A DNA stretch of 64,000 nt from Bacillus sp. OV166 (GTDB taxonomy: Bacteria; Bacillota; Bacilli; Bacillales; Cytobacillaceae), in contig NZ_FXWM01000002.1 of assembly GCF_900177675.1 (NCBI RefSeq), positions 248,001 through 312,000 of the forward strand, in the 5' to 3' direction. Positions 42,305-50,258 of the stretch are shown here, one piece after another. Under the pieces are notes generated by a model that was given only the letters and a program-made list of their open reading frames with translations, did not search any database and was not told the DNA's origin. Every line of letters starts with the position of its first letter. The stretch's first letter is position 1. A program made the translations under genes and the position numbers.

Positions 42305-42877
42305 ATGATGCTACTATTTATTAGTTCAATATTGATCGTTGCCTACACAATTTACTTTTGTATCCATACTGCGGCAAAAAAACAGTGCATAAGTTCAACA
42401 ACTGGTATGTGTATTTCGATGTCATTAGGAATGGTAAGTAGTACAATGATTGGTCTCCTTCTTGCCCTTTTATTACCAGGTGAATTGGCTTATTCAACGG
42501 TATTATCGATTGGAGTCAGCTGTGTGGTCGCGTATTTTATAGGTGAAATTTTTGGATTATCAGGAATCATTGAGGCCATGGCTACAAGTTTGATGGGAGC
42601 CATGATGGGGGCAATGCTTGGAGAAATGATGCCAGAAAACCGTAAAGTTTTTATGATCATTGCAATGGATATCATTTATTTATTTTCTGTTATGTCTTTA
42701 ATGCTCATGGTGAATAAAGAGGCAGTAAAAGAAAATCGAATGAAAGGAACTAAAGTAGCTCTACTTTTACTTTCATTGGTTTTATCCCTATCAGTTATCG
42801 GAATAGTGGCAACGGTAGAAAGTAGTGCTCAGGACGTCAACGAAAGTTCTCAAATAAATCATGAGCACCATCATTAG
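42305..42877 (+). CDS. membrane protein with His-rich tail, amine oxidase partner candidate
   Basis: 190 residues, about five membrane helices, rich in Met and Gly: MGAMMGAMLGEMMPENRKVF and MCISMSLGMVSSTMIG. The tail ends QINHEHHH. Met-rich helices plus a His tail suggest copper handling. It starts 60 bases after the amine oxidase stop with GGAGG well placed before tandem ATGs (42305/42308). Supplying copper to the oxidase is an inference from position and residues; the family is not one I can name. Confidence 0.65.
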   Translation: MMLLFISSILIVAYTIYFCIHTAAKKQCISSTTGMCISMSLGMVSSTMIGLLLALLLPGELAYSTVLSIGVSCVVAYFIGEIFGLSGIIEAMATSLMGAMMGAMLGEMMPENRKVFMIIAMDIIYLFSVMSLMLMVNKEAVKENRMKGTKVALLLLSLVLSLSVIGIVATVESSAQDVNESSQINHEHHH

Positions 42878-43207
42878 TATGGAGAAAATAAACCATATAT
42901 ATGGAGGAATCTTTTTCTTCGAAAAAAAGGGAGCTTCTTGCTCACATTACTTGCCTTTTTCTACATTATTCCGATTAGTACTTTAGCTGCTAAAACTACT
43001 CCGTCTATTGATTCACAGGAGATAGTAATAGTCTGAATTGAATATTTTTATTATTCTTCAATTTACTTTATTTTTGCATGAGTTTTTTTGCACAACAGTA
43101 ACATGTGCTATGTGGCAGCCTGAAGGTAAAAACTGCAAAATTGAATGATTTATGCTAGGGCGCTTTATTAAAGTTTTTACTCCCTTTTGATCATAAAGAT
43201 AATTGGG
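42878..43207. other. decayed start of a secreted or membrane protein
   Basis: After GGAGG at 42903 one frame reads GSFLLTLLAFFYIIPISTLA then AKTTPSIDSQEIVIV and stops at 43036. It looks like a signal peptide similar in style to the ammonium transporter leader, but has no start codon. Probably a remnant. Confidence 0.4.
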
Positions 43208-43461
43208 AACGATATTTAGAAACGGCCTTTACAACACCGTCCATTCTCAAAAATTTTAAAGATATGAAATGGAAACGAGTTGAAATGATTACCCTCTAAT
43301 TGTGGATAATATTGGCTATGTGTGCACTCATCCATATCACAGCCCTTCTCAGCTTAAGCGTATGTACTCCACATTTTGCTAGAAGGGCTAAATATTTTAA
43401 CTAGCGGAAACACTGAAAACTGTTCACCGTTACATTCGTTGTATTTCATTCATTTTTTCGT
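43208..43461. repeat. 250-bp repeat, copy B
   Basis: Matches 33266-33512, including ACTAGCGGAAACACTGAAAA and the end CATTCGTTGTATTTCATTCA. It keeps only the 3' end of the small membrane protein gene found at copy A. Confidence 0.65.
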
Positions 43462-43850
43462 AAGGGGATTTTCCCCGTGCGTTCCAGAATAAAAGCTATG
43501 CTATACTGATTTTCACATCATTCATCTACATTCCGCTATTTTTTTATCTTTAATATACAGATATTAGCAACTTGTCGGATAATGACAAAAAAGTCCAGTC
43601 AAATGCCTGGATTTTTTTATTTGACTTAATATCCTCTAAAGGTTCGCTTAGGGGATATTCTTATTTTGTGTATTAAAATCAGTATAAATGGCATTGTTGT
43701 GAAAGTTTTCACTTAAACTAACGGATGCAGGTTAGTGATTATCTTATTTTCCTCTAAAGATAAATTTTACAACTTTTTTGAAAGAGTTGAAAATATCGAT
43801 TTTTTCTCTTCTACCTGGCTGATAGAATAAAAGGGAAGGGGGAGAGACAA
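43462..43850. other. intergenic with repeat unit
   Basis: 43698-43738 is a left unit (TTCACTTAAACTAACGGATG). TCCAG/CTGGA near 43595 with T-run may be a terminator. No gene. Confidence 0.45.
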
Positions 43851-44051
43851 TTGCTGCAGGAACATGTTTTTTTTGAAGACACAGAGAATGAAATAACCAT
43901 CAGCAGTACCCGGATCGTGGATGGCATCCTCATAACCCGTGAAATGTCCGTGGCCTTTGCATCTGAACCGGTTCTTGCTACGATGCCCTTTAAAACACAC
44001 TCGAAAGCTGCGTGCTTGTCCCTGCCTACGTTTCTAGTAAGCAACCAATGA
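43851..44051 (+). CDS. hypothetical 66-aa protein
   Basis: TTG start with GGGGGAG 6 bases upstream, the best-placed ribosome site in the area. LQEHVFFEDTENEITISSTR then IVDGILITREMSVAFASEPV; soluble, beta-rich, two internal repeats not visible. Family unknown. Its stop directly abuts the start of a 26-codon hydrophobic peptide, so the pair looks like a translationally coupled operon. Confidence 0.5.
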   Translation: MLQEHVFFEDTENEITISSTRIVDGILITREMSVAFASEPVLATMPFKTHSKAACLSLPTFLVSNQ

Positions 44052-44132
44052 ATGCATTCCCTTACCGCTAGTGAGGTTGTCGGACTAGTGACGGCATTAA
44101 TTAACCTTGCGGTAAATCTGCTTAACCTGTAA
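44052..44132 (+). CDS. 26-aa hydrophobic peptide
   Basis: MHSLTASEVVGLVTALINLA then VNLLNL. ATG starts at the base after the preceding stop. The sequence is one amphipathic or membrane helix with no basic tail. Small toxins, pheromones and phenol-soluble-modulin-like peptides look like this; none is proven. A hairpin with T-run overlaps its stop. Confidence 0.45.
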   Translation: MHSLTASEVVGLVTALINLAVNLLNL

Positions 44133-44149
44133 TGGGTTAGGCTTTTTTA
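44121..44149 (+). terminator. terminator after the 26-aa peptide
   Basis: CTTAACCT and GGGTTAGG form a short stem followed by CTTTTTTAC. Confidence 0.65.
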
Positions 44150-44186
44150 CGTTGCGGACAAGCATTATATCAAAGCATTTAATAAA

Positions 44187-44214
44187 AAGTTGGCTATCTT
44201 TTGATAGCCAACTT
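44187..44214 (-). terminator. minus-strand terminator
   Basis: AAGTTGGCTATC-TTTT-GATAGCCAACTT, a perfect 12-bp stem; on the minus strand TTTTTATT follows. The upstream minus-strand frame (44375 downwards) has no clear family and reads through it. Confidence 0.7.
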
Positions 44215-44495
44215 GTCAGGGAGTGGAACTCTACAACAGAATAGGGGAAATACTCCATAACCACAATTACCCCTGTTTCAGTAAAGTTAAACCTAAAAAT
44301 GCCGTCAGTAAGACAGCTGAATTGAAATTCCCGCGTTATTGTTGCTTTTTTGTCCGAAAACGTTAAGTTGCACGGCATATAAAGTAGAGTGCGCGACAAC
44401 GCCAGGTCGTTCGTTTTATTTAGTGAGGGCGTCCGAAAACGGTTTGTCTCGCGTCATAGTTATTGTGTGGCTAAACTTTAGGGGGAGGTTTTTTT

Positions 44496-44639
44496 ATGGA
44501 ATTGGATTTATTGCAAATGTTCTTAGTTATTATTAGTTTTATGGTGGTAACGTCAACAAAGGTAATTGGCAACCTAGCTTTTTACGGGGTAATGATATAT
44601 CTGCTAATTAGACGGGAAAAAATAAAAAGCCCTTTTTAG
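44496..44639 (+). CDS. 47-aa membrane peptide, type I toxin-like layout
   Basis: MELDLLQMFLVIISFMVVTS, then KVIGNLAFYGVMIYLLI and a basic end RREKIKSPF. GGGGGAGG is a strong ribosome site. The stop lies within an intrinsic terminator (AAGCCC...GGGGCTT, 44626-44650), as in Bacillus type I toxin genes. The sequence is not one of the toxins I know (BsrG, TxpA, YonT), so the toxin idea is only by analogy. Confidence 0.5.
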   Translation: MELDLLQMFLVIISFMVVTSTKVIGNLAFYGVMIYLLIRREKIKSPF

Positions 44640-44653
44640 GGGCTTGGCTATAA

Positions 44654-44772
44654 TAATCAGCACTTGTCCCATTCAGCTTTATTGGTGGGTGCATATGTTA
44701 TTATTACCATATCAGCATTCATAAAAATTTACCTCCGAAGAGGCGTTTGCATTTGCATGCAGACGCTTTTTA
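44654..44772 (-). repeat. inverted-repeat element copy A, with 21-codon frame (44657-44722)
   Basis: On the minus strand: hairpin GCGTCTGCA...TGCAAACGC, then CCTC-TTCG-GAGG (44732-44743), where the UUCG-capped stem ties up the Shine-Dalgarno, then ATG and MNADMVIITYAPTNKAEWDK-C. Copy B with the same parts lies inverted at 49317. On the plus strand the first hairpin plus TTTTT would also work as a terminator. Confidence 0.55.
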
Positions 44773-44853
44773 ACTGTAGGGAATTTTGGTAGCATCTCTC
44801 CCTTGTTTGGCAAGTAAAAAAGGGATTATCAATTTAGATGATCCCTTTCTTTA

Positions 44854-45174
44854 TCAAAGGACTTGTATTTTTGAATAAGATTGAAATTTTTGTTGTTCAC
44901 TTCCCCTATAAAACACATCCGGCGATAACATATAAGCCCCAGATTTTTTCTTGAGAAATCCTTTTTCAGCTAACGCTTTGAATATCTCGTTCACCGTTTT
45001 AGTACTAACTCCACACGCAGCTGCAATCTCCCTTTGAGTTCCAATTACCAAGTTTTCACCTAAGTTTATATTTCTTATTATGTAACTGACCACTGTTGCT
45101 TGCTGCTTACCTTCGATCAACTCTATCAAATTGGCCATGCTTGTCTTATACATCTTCACAAAATTTTGTCCCAT
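44854..45174 (-). CDS. repL: RepL-family plasmid replication initiator-like protein
   Basis: 106 residues. Winged helix: VIGTQREIAAACGVSTKTVN then EIFKALAEKGFLKKKSGAYM, ending LSPDVFYRGSEQQKFQ. The tail 'GxYMLSPDVFYRG' and the N-terminal MYKTSMANLIELIEGKQQAT match the firmicute RepL family of small rolling-circle plasmids, though it is shorter than typical full-length members (about 150-190 residues). It may be an integrated relic or a phage regulator. No GGAG of high quality precedes it. Confidence 0.65.
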   Translation of the reverse strand: MGQNFVKMYKTSMANLIELIEGKQQATVVSYIIRNINLGENLVIGTQREIAAACGVSTKTVNEIFKALAEKGFLKKKSGAYMLSPDVFYRGSEQQKFQSYSKIQVL

Positions 45175-45305
45175 TATTGTCCATTTTGAGTATTTAAATT
45201 TAGTTTCAAACTAATAACTTTCACTACGTTGTCAATTTTGAATCTAAAAAATTACTGCTAGCGCAGCAAGATATGCATAAAAGCATACCCGGCATAAGCA
45301 TATCA

Positions 45306-45325
45306 CCGCAAGCGGTGTTCCCTTT
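45306..45325. terminator. short GC hairpin
   Basis: CACCGC-AA-GCGGTG followed by TTCCCTTTTTT; terminator-like, just before the next broken gene. Confidence 0.5.
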
Positions 45326-45356
45326 TTTGAATAAGAATGAAAGGGAGTAGAATATC

Positions 45357-45592
45357 ATGAAAAAAATGTATACGAATATCATCAGAAATTATCCGAGTTA
45401 GAGAAATTAATTGATTCAATCAAATACAGCATGGAATATGTAGACGCGGCATTTACCCATCTTACAGAAGAACACAGCGATATTATTTCAATGGCACTTT
45501 CCTTGGCACAAGGAGATTTGAGAAAATCGCTGGAAAAATTCCAACATAGCCATGATACAATCGTTCAAAAATTATCGAATATTTATCCGTAA
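45357..45592 (+). pseudogene. phage-type small protein broken in a poly-A run
   Basis: GGGAG precedes ATG-AAA-AAA-A. As written the frame stops after 14 codons. Adding one A to the run gives MKKNVYEYHQKLSELEKLID and onward for 78 residues to 45592, an acidic helical protein (SMEYVDAAFTHLTEEHSDII). A single-A deletion or a homopolymer sequencing error explains it. Function unknown; position suggests the phage block. Confidence 0.55.
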
Positions 45593-45756
45593 ACTCAATT
45601 TGGTTAGGGGGTGTGTCCGCCCCTCCCGTTTTGATTCATCATTTCTTTCCGCGCTAGCGGTCACAAAATTATTACCAGCTAGCGCTGGCGGTAATAGTAC
45701 ATAAAAAGACTGTCCTCATTGGGCAGTTTTTTAAATTTTATAAAGGAGGAATAATT

Positions 45757-47213
45757 ATGGGCATATTTCACAATGGCATTAAGTTTGCAAGCACCTTAGA
45801 GAAAAGTTGTTTAGTTTCAAGAATTCATCCGAAAGGAGTGGAACAACCAAAAGATTACTTTAAACTATTGATATAAACAAAGCAGATTCGATCCAAGCAG
45901 ACGAGGAATTGATGCAACTACTTGGGAAAGATTCACCTACAGAAGAAGACTGGAGAACAGAGCTAGAGCAATCGAAAAAAGGAAAAATTTACAGCAATGC
46001 CTTCAATACCATAACAATTTTACAGTACGATGAACGGTTGAAAGGGAAGTTTGCTTTTAATCTTTTAGAACAAGGCCCGAAATCGTGGGAGAAGTACCTT
46101 GGCAAAGGTTTGATACTTCCAAAGCGATTACAGACCATGATGATTCCTGCTTACGAAACCATTTATCCATTCATTACGGCATTAAAGCAAAGGATATTAT
46201 CCATGATGCCTTAAATCAAGTCGTATCAGAAAAGCAATACCATCCAGTGCGGGAATATTTGAATAGCGTTCGTGATAAATGGGACAAGAAACCACGATTG
46301 GCCACATTACTAATTGACTTTTTCGGTGCCGATGACACCGAGTTAACCCGACAGCAAACCCGATTGACATTAGTAGGAGCGGTTAAACGTGCCTTTGAGC
46401 CAGGCTGTAAATTTGACTATGTATTGAGCTTAAAAGGAGAGCAAGGCGTAGGAAAATCATCATTAATTCAAAAGCTGGCAGTTAAACCAGAATGGTTTTC
46501 CGATTCTCTTGATGATATGAGGGGCAAAAATGCCAAGGAACAACTGCTAGGAAATTGGTTTGTTGAACTCGGAGAAATGGCGGCAGTCAGCAAAGGGGAT
46601 CAGAAGAGAACAAAACAACTTCTCACTTCAACCCACGATGAATATAGACTAGCATACGGAAGAAGATCGGTTAGCCAGCCAAGGCAATGTATTTTCATCG
46701 CGACCACAAATGATGAAGAGCCTTTGAAAGACGATACTGGTGGCAGGCTTTGGTGGATCGTTGATGTTAAAGACAAATGGTTCGAAAAAGAGTTCCCGCT
46801 TGAATTGGACCAAATATATGCGGAAGCGGTCTATCGATATGATTGCATGAAGAAAGATAATATCCCATTAAAACTACCTGCATGGCTGGAAGACGAAGCG
46901 AGAAAGATTCAGACTGAAAATACGGATAGAGGACTTTATGCGGGGGAAATCGAGGATGTGCTTCAAAGGGGATACATCGAAGAAAAAGATTATTCAACAG
47001 GAGCCATTACAAGGACACCATTTAATGAAACGTGCGCTTTCCATGTATGGGAAAAAGTATTGGGTCGTCACAGGAACGATATAAACAAAGCACTAGCCAG
47101 GGAAAATCAACGCTACATTGAAAAGTCTCGAAGGTTGGGAACTCGTACCTGGAGGAAGAAAAACATTCCATCCATACGGGAAAGCAACCGTCTATAGACG
47201 AAGGGACAGTTAA
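45757..47213 (+). pseudogene. VapE-family (virulence-associated E) phage/plasmid primase-helicase-like protein, several frameshifts
   Basis: AAGGAGGA precedes ATG at 45757 (MGIFHNGIKFASTLEKSCLV). The protein moves frame near 45865, near 46085 (before VGEVPWQRFDTSKAITDHDD) and near 47115 (after ENQRYIEK, continuing SLEGWELVPGGRKTFHPYGK to 47213). The central 1.1 kb is clean: Walker A GEQGVGKSSLIQKL, FVELGEMAAVSK, CIFIATTNDEEPLKDDTGGR (sensor and arginine region). VapE-domain proteins are superfamily 3-like ATPases that replicate phages and satellites. As written it is not a single protein. Confidence 0.75.
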
Positions 47214-47555
47214 GGGGACATATGTCCTCTTTTATATGTCCGAAAGGGTTGAACCACAGAGCCACAAGGGATTCAATGGTTTTTACTCATAAACAAAGGA
47301 CATATGATTTTTATATGTCCACAGGGGTTCATCCATAGAGCCACAAGGGGTTCAGCTATAAGAGGACATATAGGACATATGTTTTTCTATAAAACTAGAA
47401 ATAGGGAGTAAGCAGCAATATATGAACCCATATTTAAGTCTAACTGTTTTTTATATGTCCATATGTCCGCAAAGTGGTTCATCCGTAGAGCCACAAGGGA
47501 TTGAGCGAGGACATATAACGAGGATATATATATGTCCTCATATAAAGGAGAGAAG
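47214..47555 (+). repeat. iteron-like repeats downstream of vapE
   Basis: GAGCCACAAGGG occurs three times (47258, 47340, 47489), each preceded by GGTTNA(T/A)CC-type sequence. Between them the palindromic core GGACATATGTCC and variants (GGACATATA, TATATGTCC) recur about ten times. No gene fits. Dense palindromic and direct repeats beside a replication ATPase suggest a replication origin. Confidence 0.55.
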
Positions 47556-47559
47556 AAAA

Positions 47560-47793
47560 ATGACTAACAATACTCTGAATGGGTTATTTGATGAAGTTGA
47601 AAATCCAGCAATAAGAGCAGCTTATGAAAGTTTATTGCCTAAATTATTAAACGCTCCATCCCACGAGATACCGAAATATTGGCGTTTACTTAGAAGTTTA
47701 GGTGAATGGGAAACAAGTGAAGTTGAACAATTAAAAATTGCACTTGAGCAAAATTGGACAAGAAGCAAAAGGGGGATCACCAATGACCAATGA
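47560..47793 (+). CDS. phage-type hypothetical protein, 77 aa
   Basis: MTNNTLNGLFDEVENPAIRA, then a helical, charged body (LGEWETSEVEQLKIALEQNW). AAAGGAGAG precedes the ATG at 47560; the longer upstream frame crosses the repeats and is rejected. Overlaps the next gene by 11 bases (ATGACCAATGA), as in phage operons. Function unknown. Confidence 0.6.
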   Translation: MTNNTLNGLFDEVENPAIRAAYESLLPKLLNAPSHEIPKYWRLLRSLGEWETSEVEQLKIALEQNWTRSKRGITNDQ

Positions 47794-47974
47794 ACGACAG
47801 TACCGCATCCAGATGGAACGATGCTTAGTAATATTGACGGCAAAGGAAATCAACACTTTGCTTCAAAAGGATACGGAAATCTTTGCGACAGCTTTAAAGC
47901 GTGGGAAGTACCTTTTAAGGGGTCAGAAGCAAATGGAACGGGAACAGACGAAGTTTCAGAAGGAACAGGAATGA
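47783..47974 (+). CDS. phage-type hypothetical protein, 63 aa
   Basis: MTNERQYRIQMERCLVILTA then KEINTLLQKDTEIFATALKR and a Gln/Lys/Glu tail. Starts inside the end of the preceding gene with AAGGGGG in front. Helical, highly charged. Function unknown. Confidence 0.55.
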   Translation: MTNERQYRIQMERCLVILTAKEINTLLQKDTEIFATALKRGKYLLRGQKQMEREQTKFQKEQE

Positions 47975-48045
47975 TTGTGAGAGGGATTGCAATGGCAGCC
48001 CTTTTTTAATTCCGGCTACCGCAACAAAAATGGGGGAATTGATTA

Positions 48046-48447
48046 GTGAAAACTTTTGATAGTCTAACCGACAAGCAGAAAAAATTCGTAGAAATCTATA
48101 TTGAGATAAGCAATGGCCATAAGGCGGCGGTTATCGCTGGGTACGCGGAAATCGGCGCGTCTCAAGAGGCTTACCGACTGCTTAGAAATCCCCGTGTGAA
48201 GGAATACATTGACGAATTGGAAAAGGAACGCCGTGAACGCATACAGAACCGTCTGGCAGCGATGGTAGAGCAAGCGGTTAAAAAGATGTTTGAGCTTGCG
48301 ACTACTGCTGAATCCGAGTCTGTTCGTTTAGCTGCCATAAAGGATATTCTTGATCGGGCCGGCTACAAAGCGACGAACAAAGTGGAACAGAAGAATGAGC
48401 ATATCGGGAAAATTACCTTCGGATTTTGTGACCCTGGCGAAGAGTAA
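48046..48447 (+). CDS. phage terminase small subunit
   Basis: 133 residues. FDSLTDKQKKFVEIYIEISN followed by GHKAAVIAGYAEIGASQEAY is the standard Terminase_2 N-terminus (helix-turn-helix for pac/cos DNA), then LLRNPRVKEYIDELEKERRE. The C-terminal helix mediates oligomers. GTG start with GGGGGAATT upstream. The large subunit that should follow is missing, so this marks the broken edge of a prophage. Confidence 0.88.
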   Translation: MKTFDSLTDKQKKFVEIYIEISNGHKAAVIAGYAEIGASQEAYRLLRNPRVKEYIDELEKERRERIQNRLAAMVEQAVKKMFELATTAESESVRLAAIKDILDRAGYKATNKVEQKNEHIGKITFGFCDPGEE

Positions 48448-48583
48448 TTGCGGGCACACTCGCCAGAAGAGTCATCATTAAGGATGGGGCGGCCTGCCCT
48501 TTCCTTTCAACTAGAAAAAATCATTGATACTAAAGAGCTTAGCGATAGCAGGATTTTGTAATTGTGGGAGAAGTGGCACAATA

Positions 48584-48617
48584 AAAGAACAGCTGCCTTT
48601 GATGGCAGCACGTTCTT
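48584..48617 (+). terminator. terminator after the prophage remnant
   Basis: AAGAAC-AGCTGCC-TTTGAT-GGCAGCAC-GTTCTT; nested stems. Confidence 0.65.
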
Positions 48618-48659
48618 ACCCGTATGATCCTGATTATACTGTTTAAATCATTTGCTTAA

Positions 48660-48803
48660 TTAGAATCTGCGTCTTCTTCTTCTTTCTCTTTCGAATTCAA
48701 AGGGGAAAAAAGGGAAAAATGGGAAAAAAGGGAAAAATCCTCTTCTTCTAAAGTCATCACGAAAAAATCGATCTCTTCTAAAATCATCACGAAAAAAACC
48801 CAT
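48660..48803 (-). CDS. Arg/Phe-rich 47-aa protein, probable spore-associated
   Basis: MGFFRDDFRRDRFFRDDFRR, then four FFP repeats (GFFPFFPFFPFFPF), then an Arg run (ERERRRRRRF). AAAGGAGATG precedes the ATG. Low-complexity Arg/Phe/Pro composition of this kind occurs in Bacillus spore coat peptides, and two YjcZ sporulation peptides lie just upstream on the same strand. A coat role is inferred. Confidence 0.6.
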   Translation of the reverse strand: MGFFRDDFRRDRFFRDDFRRRGFFPFFPFFPFFPFEFERERRRRRRF

Positions 48804-48882
48804 GTGTAATCATCTCCTTTCATTTCAGAAGCCTATATGACAAAGGACAGATTAACTTAACCCGCCCTTTGTTCCGTACAAT

Positions 48883-48975
48883 TTAGTAGCCACTCATAAA
48901 AGAAGTTCCGACAATGATCAGCAATATGAAGAGTACAACGATTAACGCAAAAGCACTTCCCATTCCATCACCCAT
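48883..48975 (-). CDS. YjcZ-family sporulation peptide (30 aa)
   Basis: MGDGMGSAFALIVVLFILLI then IVGTSFMSGY: a Gly-rich head and the invariant YjcZ hydrophobic helix. GGAGG precedes the ATG. YjcZ-family peptides are made during sporulation in Bacillus; exact role unknown. Intact, unlike the copy at 11985. Confidence 0.85.
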   Translation of the reverse strand: MGDGMGSAFALIVVLFILLIIVGTSFMSGY

Positions 48976-49049
48976 GTATAACGCCTCCAACTTTTCTTAT
49001 TTAAATTTACTTTGCTCAAAAAAATTCCAACTATTTTGTTTATTTAACA

Positions 49050-49187
49050 TTAGCAGACACTGGAAAGTACGATGATTAACAGAATGAACAATACAACGAC
49101 TAATACAAAAGTACTGCCGCCGCCATAGCCACCGCCGCCATAACCGTAACCGTCGTATCCATAACCGCCGCCACATAAGCCCCACAT
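49050..49187 (-). CDS. YjcZ-family sporulation peptide (45 aa)
   Basis: Gly/Tyr-rich head MWGLCGGGYGYDGYGYGGGG, then FVLVVVLFILLIIVLSSVC. Longer Gly/Tyr repeat than the neighbour. The site TTGGTGGTGATTTGTATG provides a GGTGG ribosome signal. Probably in one transcript or cluster with the 30-aa copy. Confidence 0.82.
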   Translation of the reverse strand: MWGLCGGGYGYDGYGYGGGGYGGGSTFVLVVVLFILLIIVLSSVC

Positions 49188-49316
49188 ACAAATCACCACC
49201 AATCGGACAAACGTTATTCTCCTTATGTATATTTTCTTAAGACAAGGGTTGATTGGACAAACATCATCGTGTTAGGAAGAAATCAGCGATTTGCTTAAAC
49301 AATTTCTAAAAATGAA

Positions 49317-49436
49317 AAGAAGCGTCTGCAATAAATGCAAACGCCTCTTCGGAGGTATTGATGTATGCCTGGTGGCCTTGGATAGTAATAACATATGCAC
49401 TCAGAATAAAGCTGAATGGGACAAGTGCTGAATAAA
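49317..49436 (+). repeat. inverted-repeat element copy B, with 24-codon frame (49361-49435)
   Basis: Plus-strand counterpart of 44654-44772: GCGTCTGCA...TGCAAACGC hairpin, CCTC-TTCG-GAGG at 49344-49355 covering the Shine-Dalgarno, then ATG at 49361. The shared part AATAAAGCTGAATGGGACAA is read in a different frame here because of a small indel, so the RNA structure rather than the peptide is conserved. No other gene in 49188-49630. Confidence 0.55.
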
Positions 49437-49630
49437 AGTAAATAAAATTGACCCTAAATAAATGAACAAATTTGGGTGTTGGAAAACGATGGCGTATAAC
49501 GGGAATATGAACGCCTGAGGATGATGCTATCAGACTAGAACCCAATTATTCTGAGTTTACCAGTTTTGGACTTCACTAAAGTGGTAAACCAGCATAAATT
49601 AGATTATTAACCTGTAAAGGATGTTCTTAT

Positions 49631-49846
49631 ATGTCAGCAATCCCTTTTCAAATAATTATTGATGTTGTGAACGGTGGGGTTGTCAATTTTGGCGGTGCTT
49701 TGTATGTTAATCCTAAAAACGCTGTGAAGAGTAATCACGGTGCAGGCACTAACAATACAGGTATTCACATCGTAACGATTAATGGAGTTAGTTCCACTAA
49801 TTCGTTAGATGCTGATGCAGTGGATCAGCCAATCGTTGATGATTAA
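49631..49846 (+). CDS. GerPA/GerPF-family spore germination protein
   Basis: 71 residues: IIIDVVNGGVVNFGGALYVN, the Ser/Asn-rich centre PKNAVKSNHGAGTNNTG and the conserved end SSTNSLDADAVDQPIVDD (family: SSTNTxDxDxVDQP). GerP-family proteins help germinants cross the spore coat. The other gerP genes are absent, so this is a solitary paralogue. Start ATG after AAAGGATG. Confidence 0.85.
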   Translation: MSAIPFQIIIDVVNGGVVNFGGALYVNPKNAVKSNHGAGTNNTGIHIVTINGVSSTNSLDADAVDQPIVDD

Positions 49847-49906
49847 AAGTAAATTAAGAAGTTTGGCAAATTCGAGGCATGACGGGCCCTGCTATTCCCT
49901 TACCTG

Positions 49907-50050
49907 GAACCGATAGGAAACTTAGTCTCTAGGGCTAGTTTTACCACTATTTCAGGATGCATTCTTGCCTCTGGCTCATCTAATAAAATAATATATTTTT
50001 CTTTAGTGGGTGTAAGTAGAGATTTTATTTGAATGTGGATGGGATAATAC
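49907..50050 (-). pseudogene. AAA/ABC-type ATPase fragment
   Basis: About 48 codons on the minus strand: IQIKSLLTPTKEKYIILLDE then PEARMHPEIVVKLALET. LLDEPEARMHP is the Walker B/D-loop block of OLD- or RecF-like ATPases. No Walker A and no start. A relic only. Confidence 0.6.
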
Positions 50051-50136
50051 ACCCGATTCTTCAGCTATGTATAAGTTAGAGTGTAGCCAGACCTCCATAT
50101 CCTTACGCCACATACACCTTAATAAAATGTAGTTTC

Positions 50137-50177
50137 AAACACAAAAAAAGCCCTTGTAGGCTTTTTTTTGTGTTTTT
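50137..50177. terminator. bidirectional terminator
   Basis: AAACACAAAAAAAGCC-CTTGTA-GGCTTTTTTTTGTGTTT. Confidence 0.85.
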
Positions 50178-50258
50178 AAAATATGCGTAATTGTTTTTAT
50201 TAAAAGCAGATCACTGCCCTAACGATGATTAACAAGATAAACACTTTGAATATCGGAA

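Noticed and set aside
44097..44399. 100-codon minus-strand frame
   Set aside because: It reads straight through a perfect terminator hairpin and its second half has no protein character; a shorter gene ending before 44214 is possible but would need a frameshift.
47214..47555. CRISPR array
   Set aside because: Repeats are few, short and palindromic with irregular spacing, and there are no cas genes.
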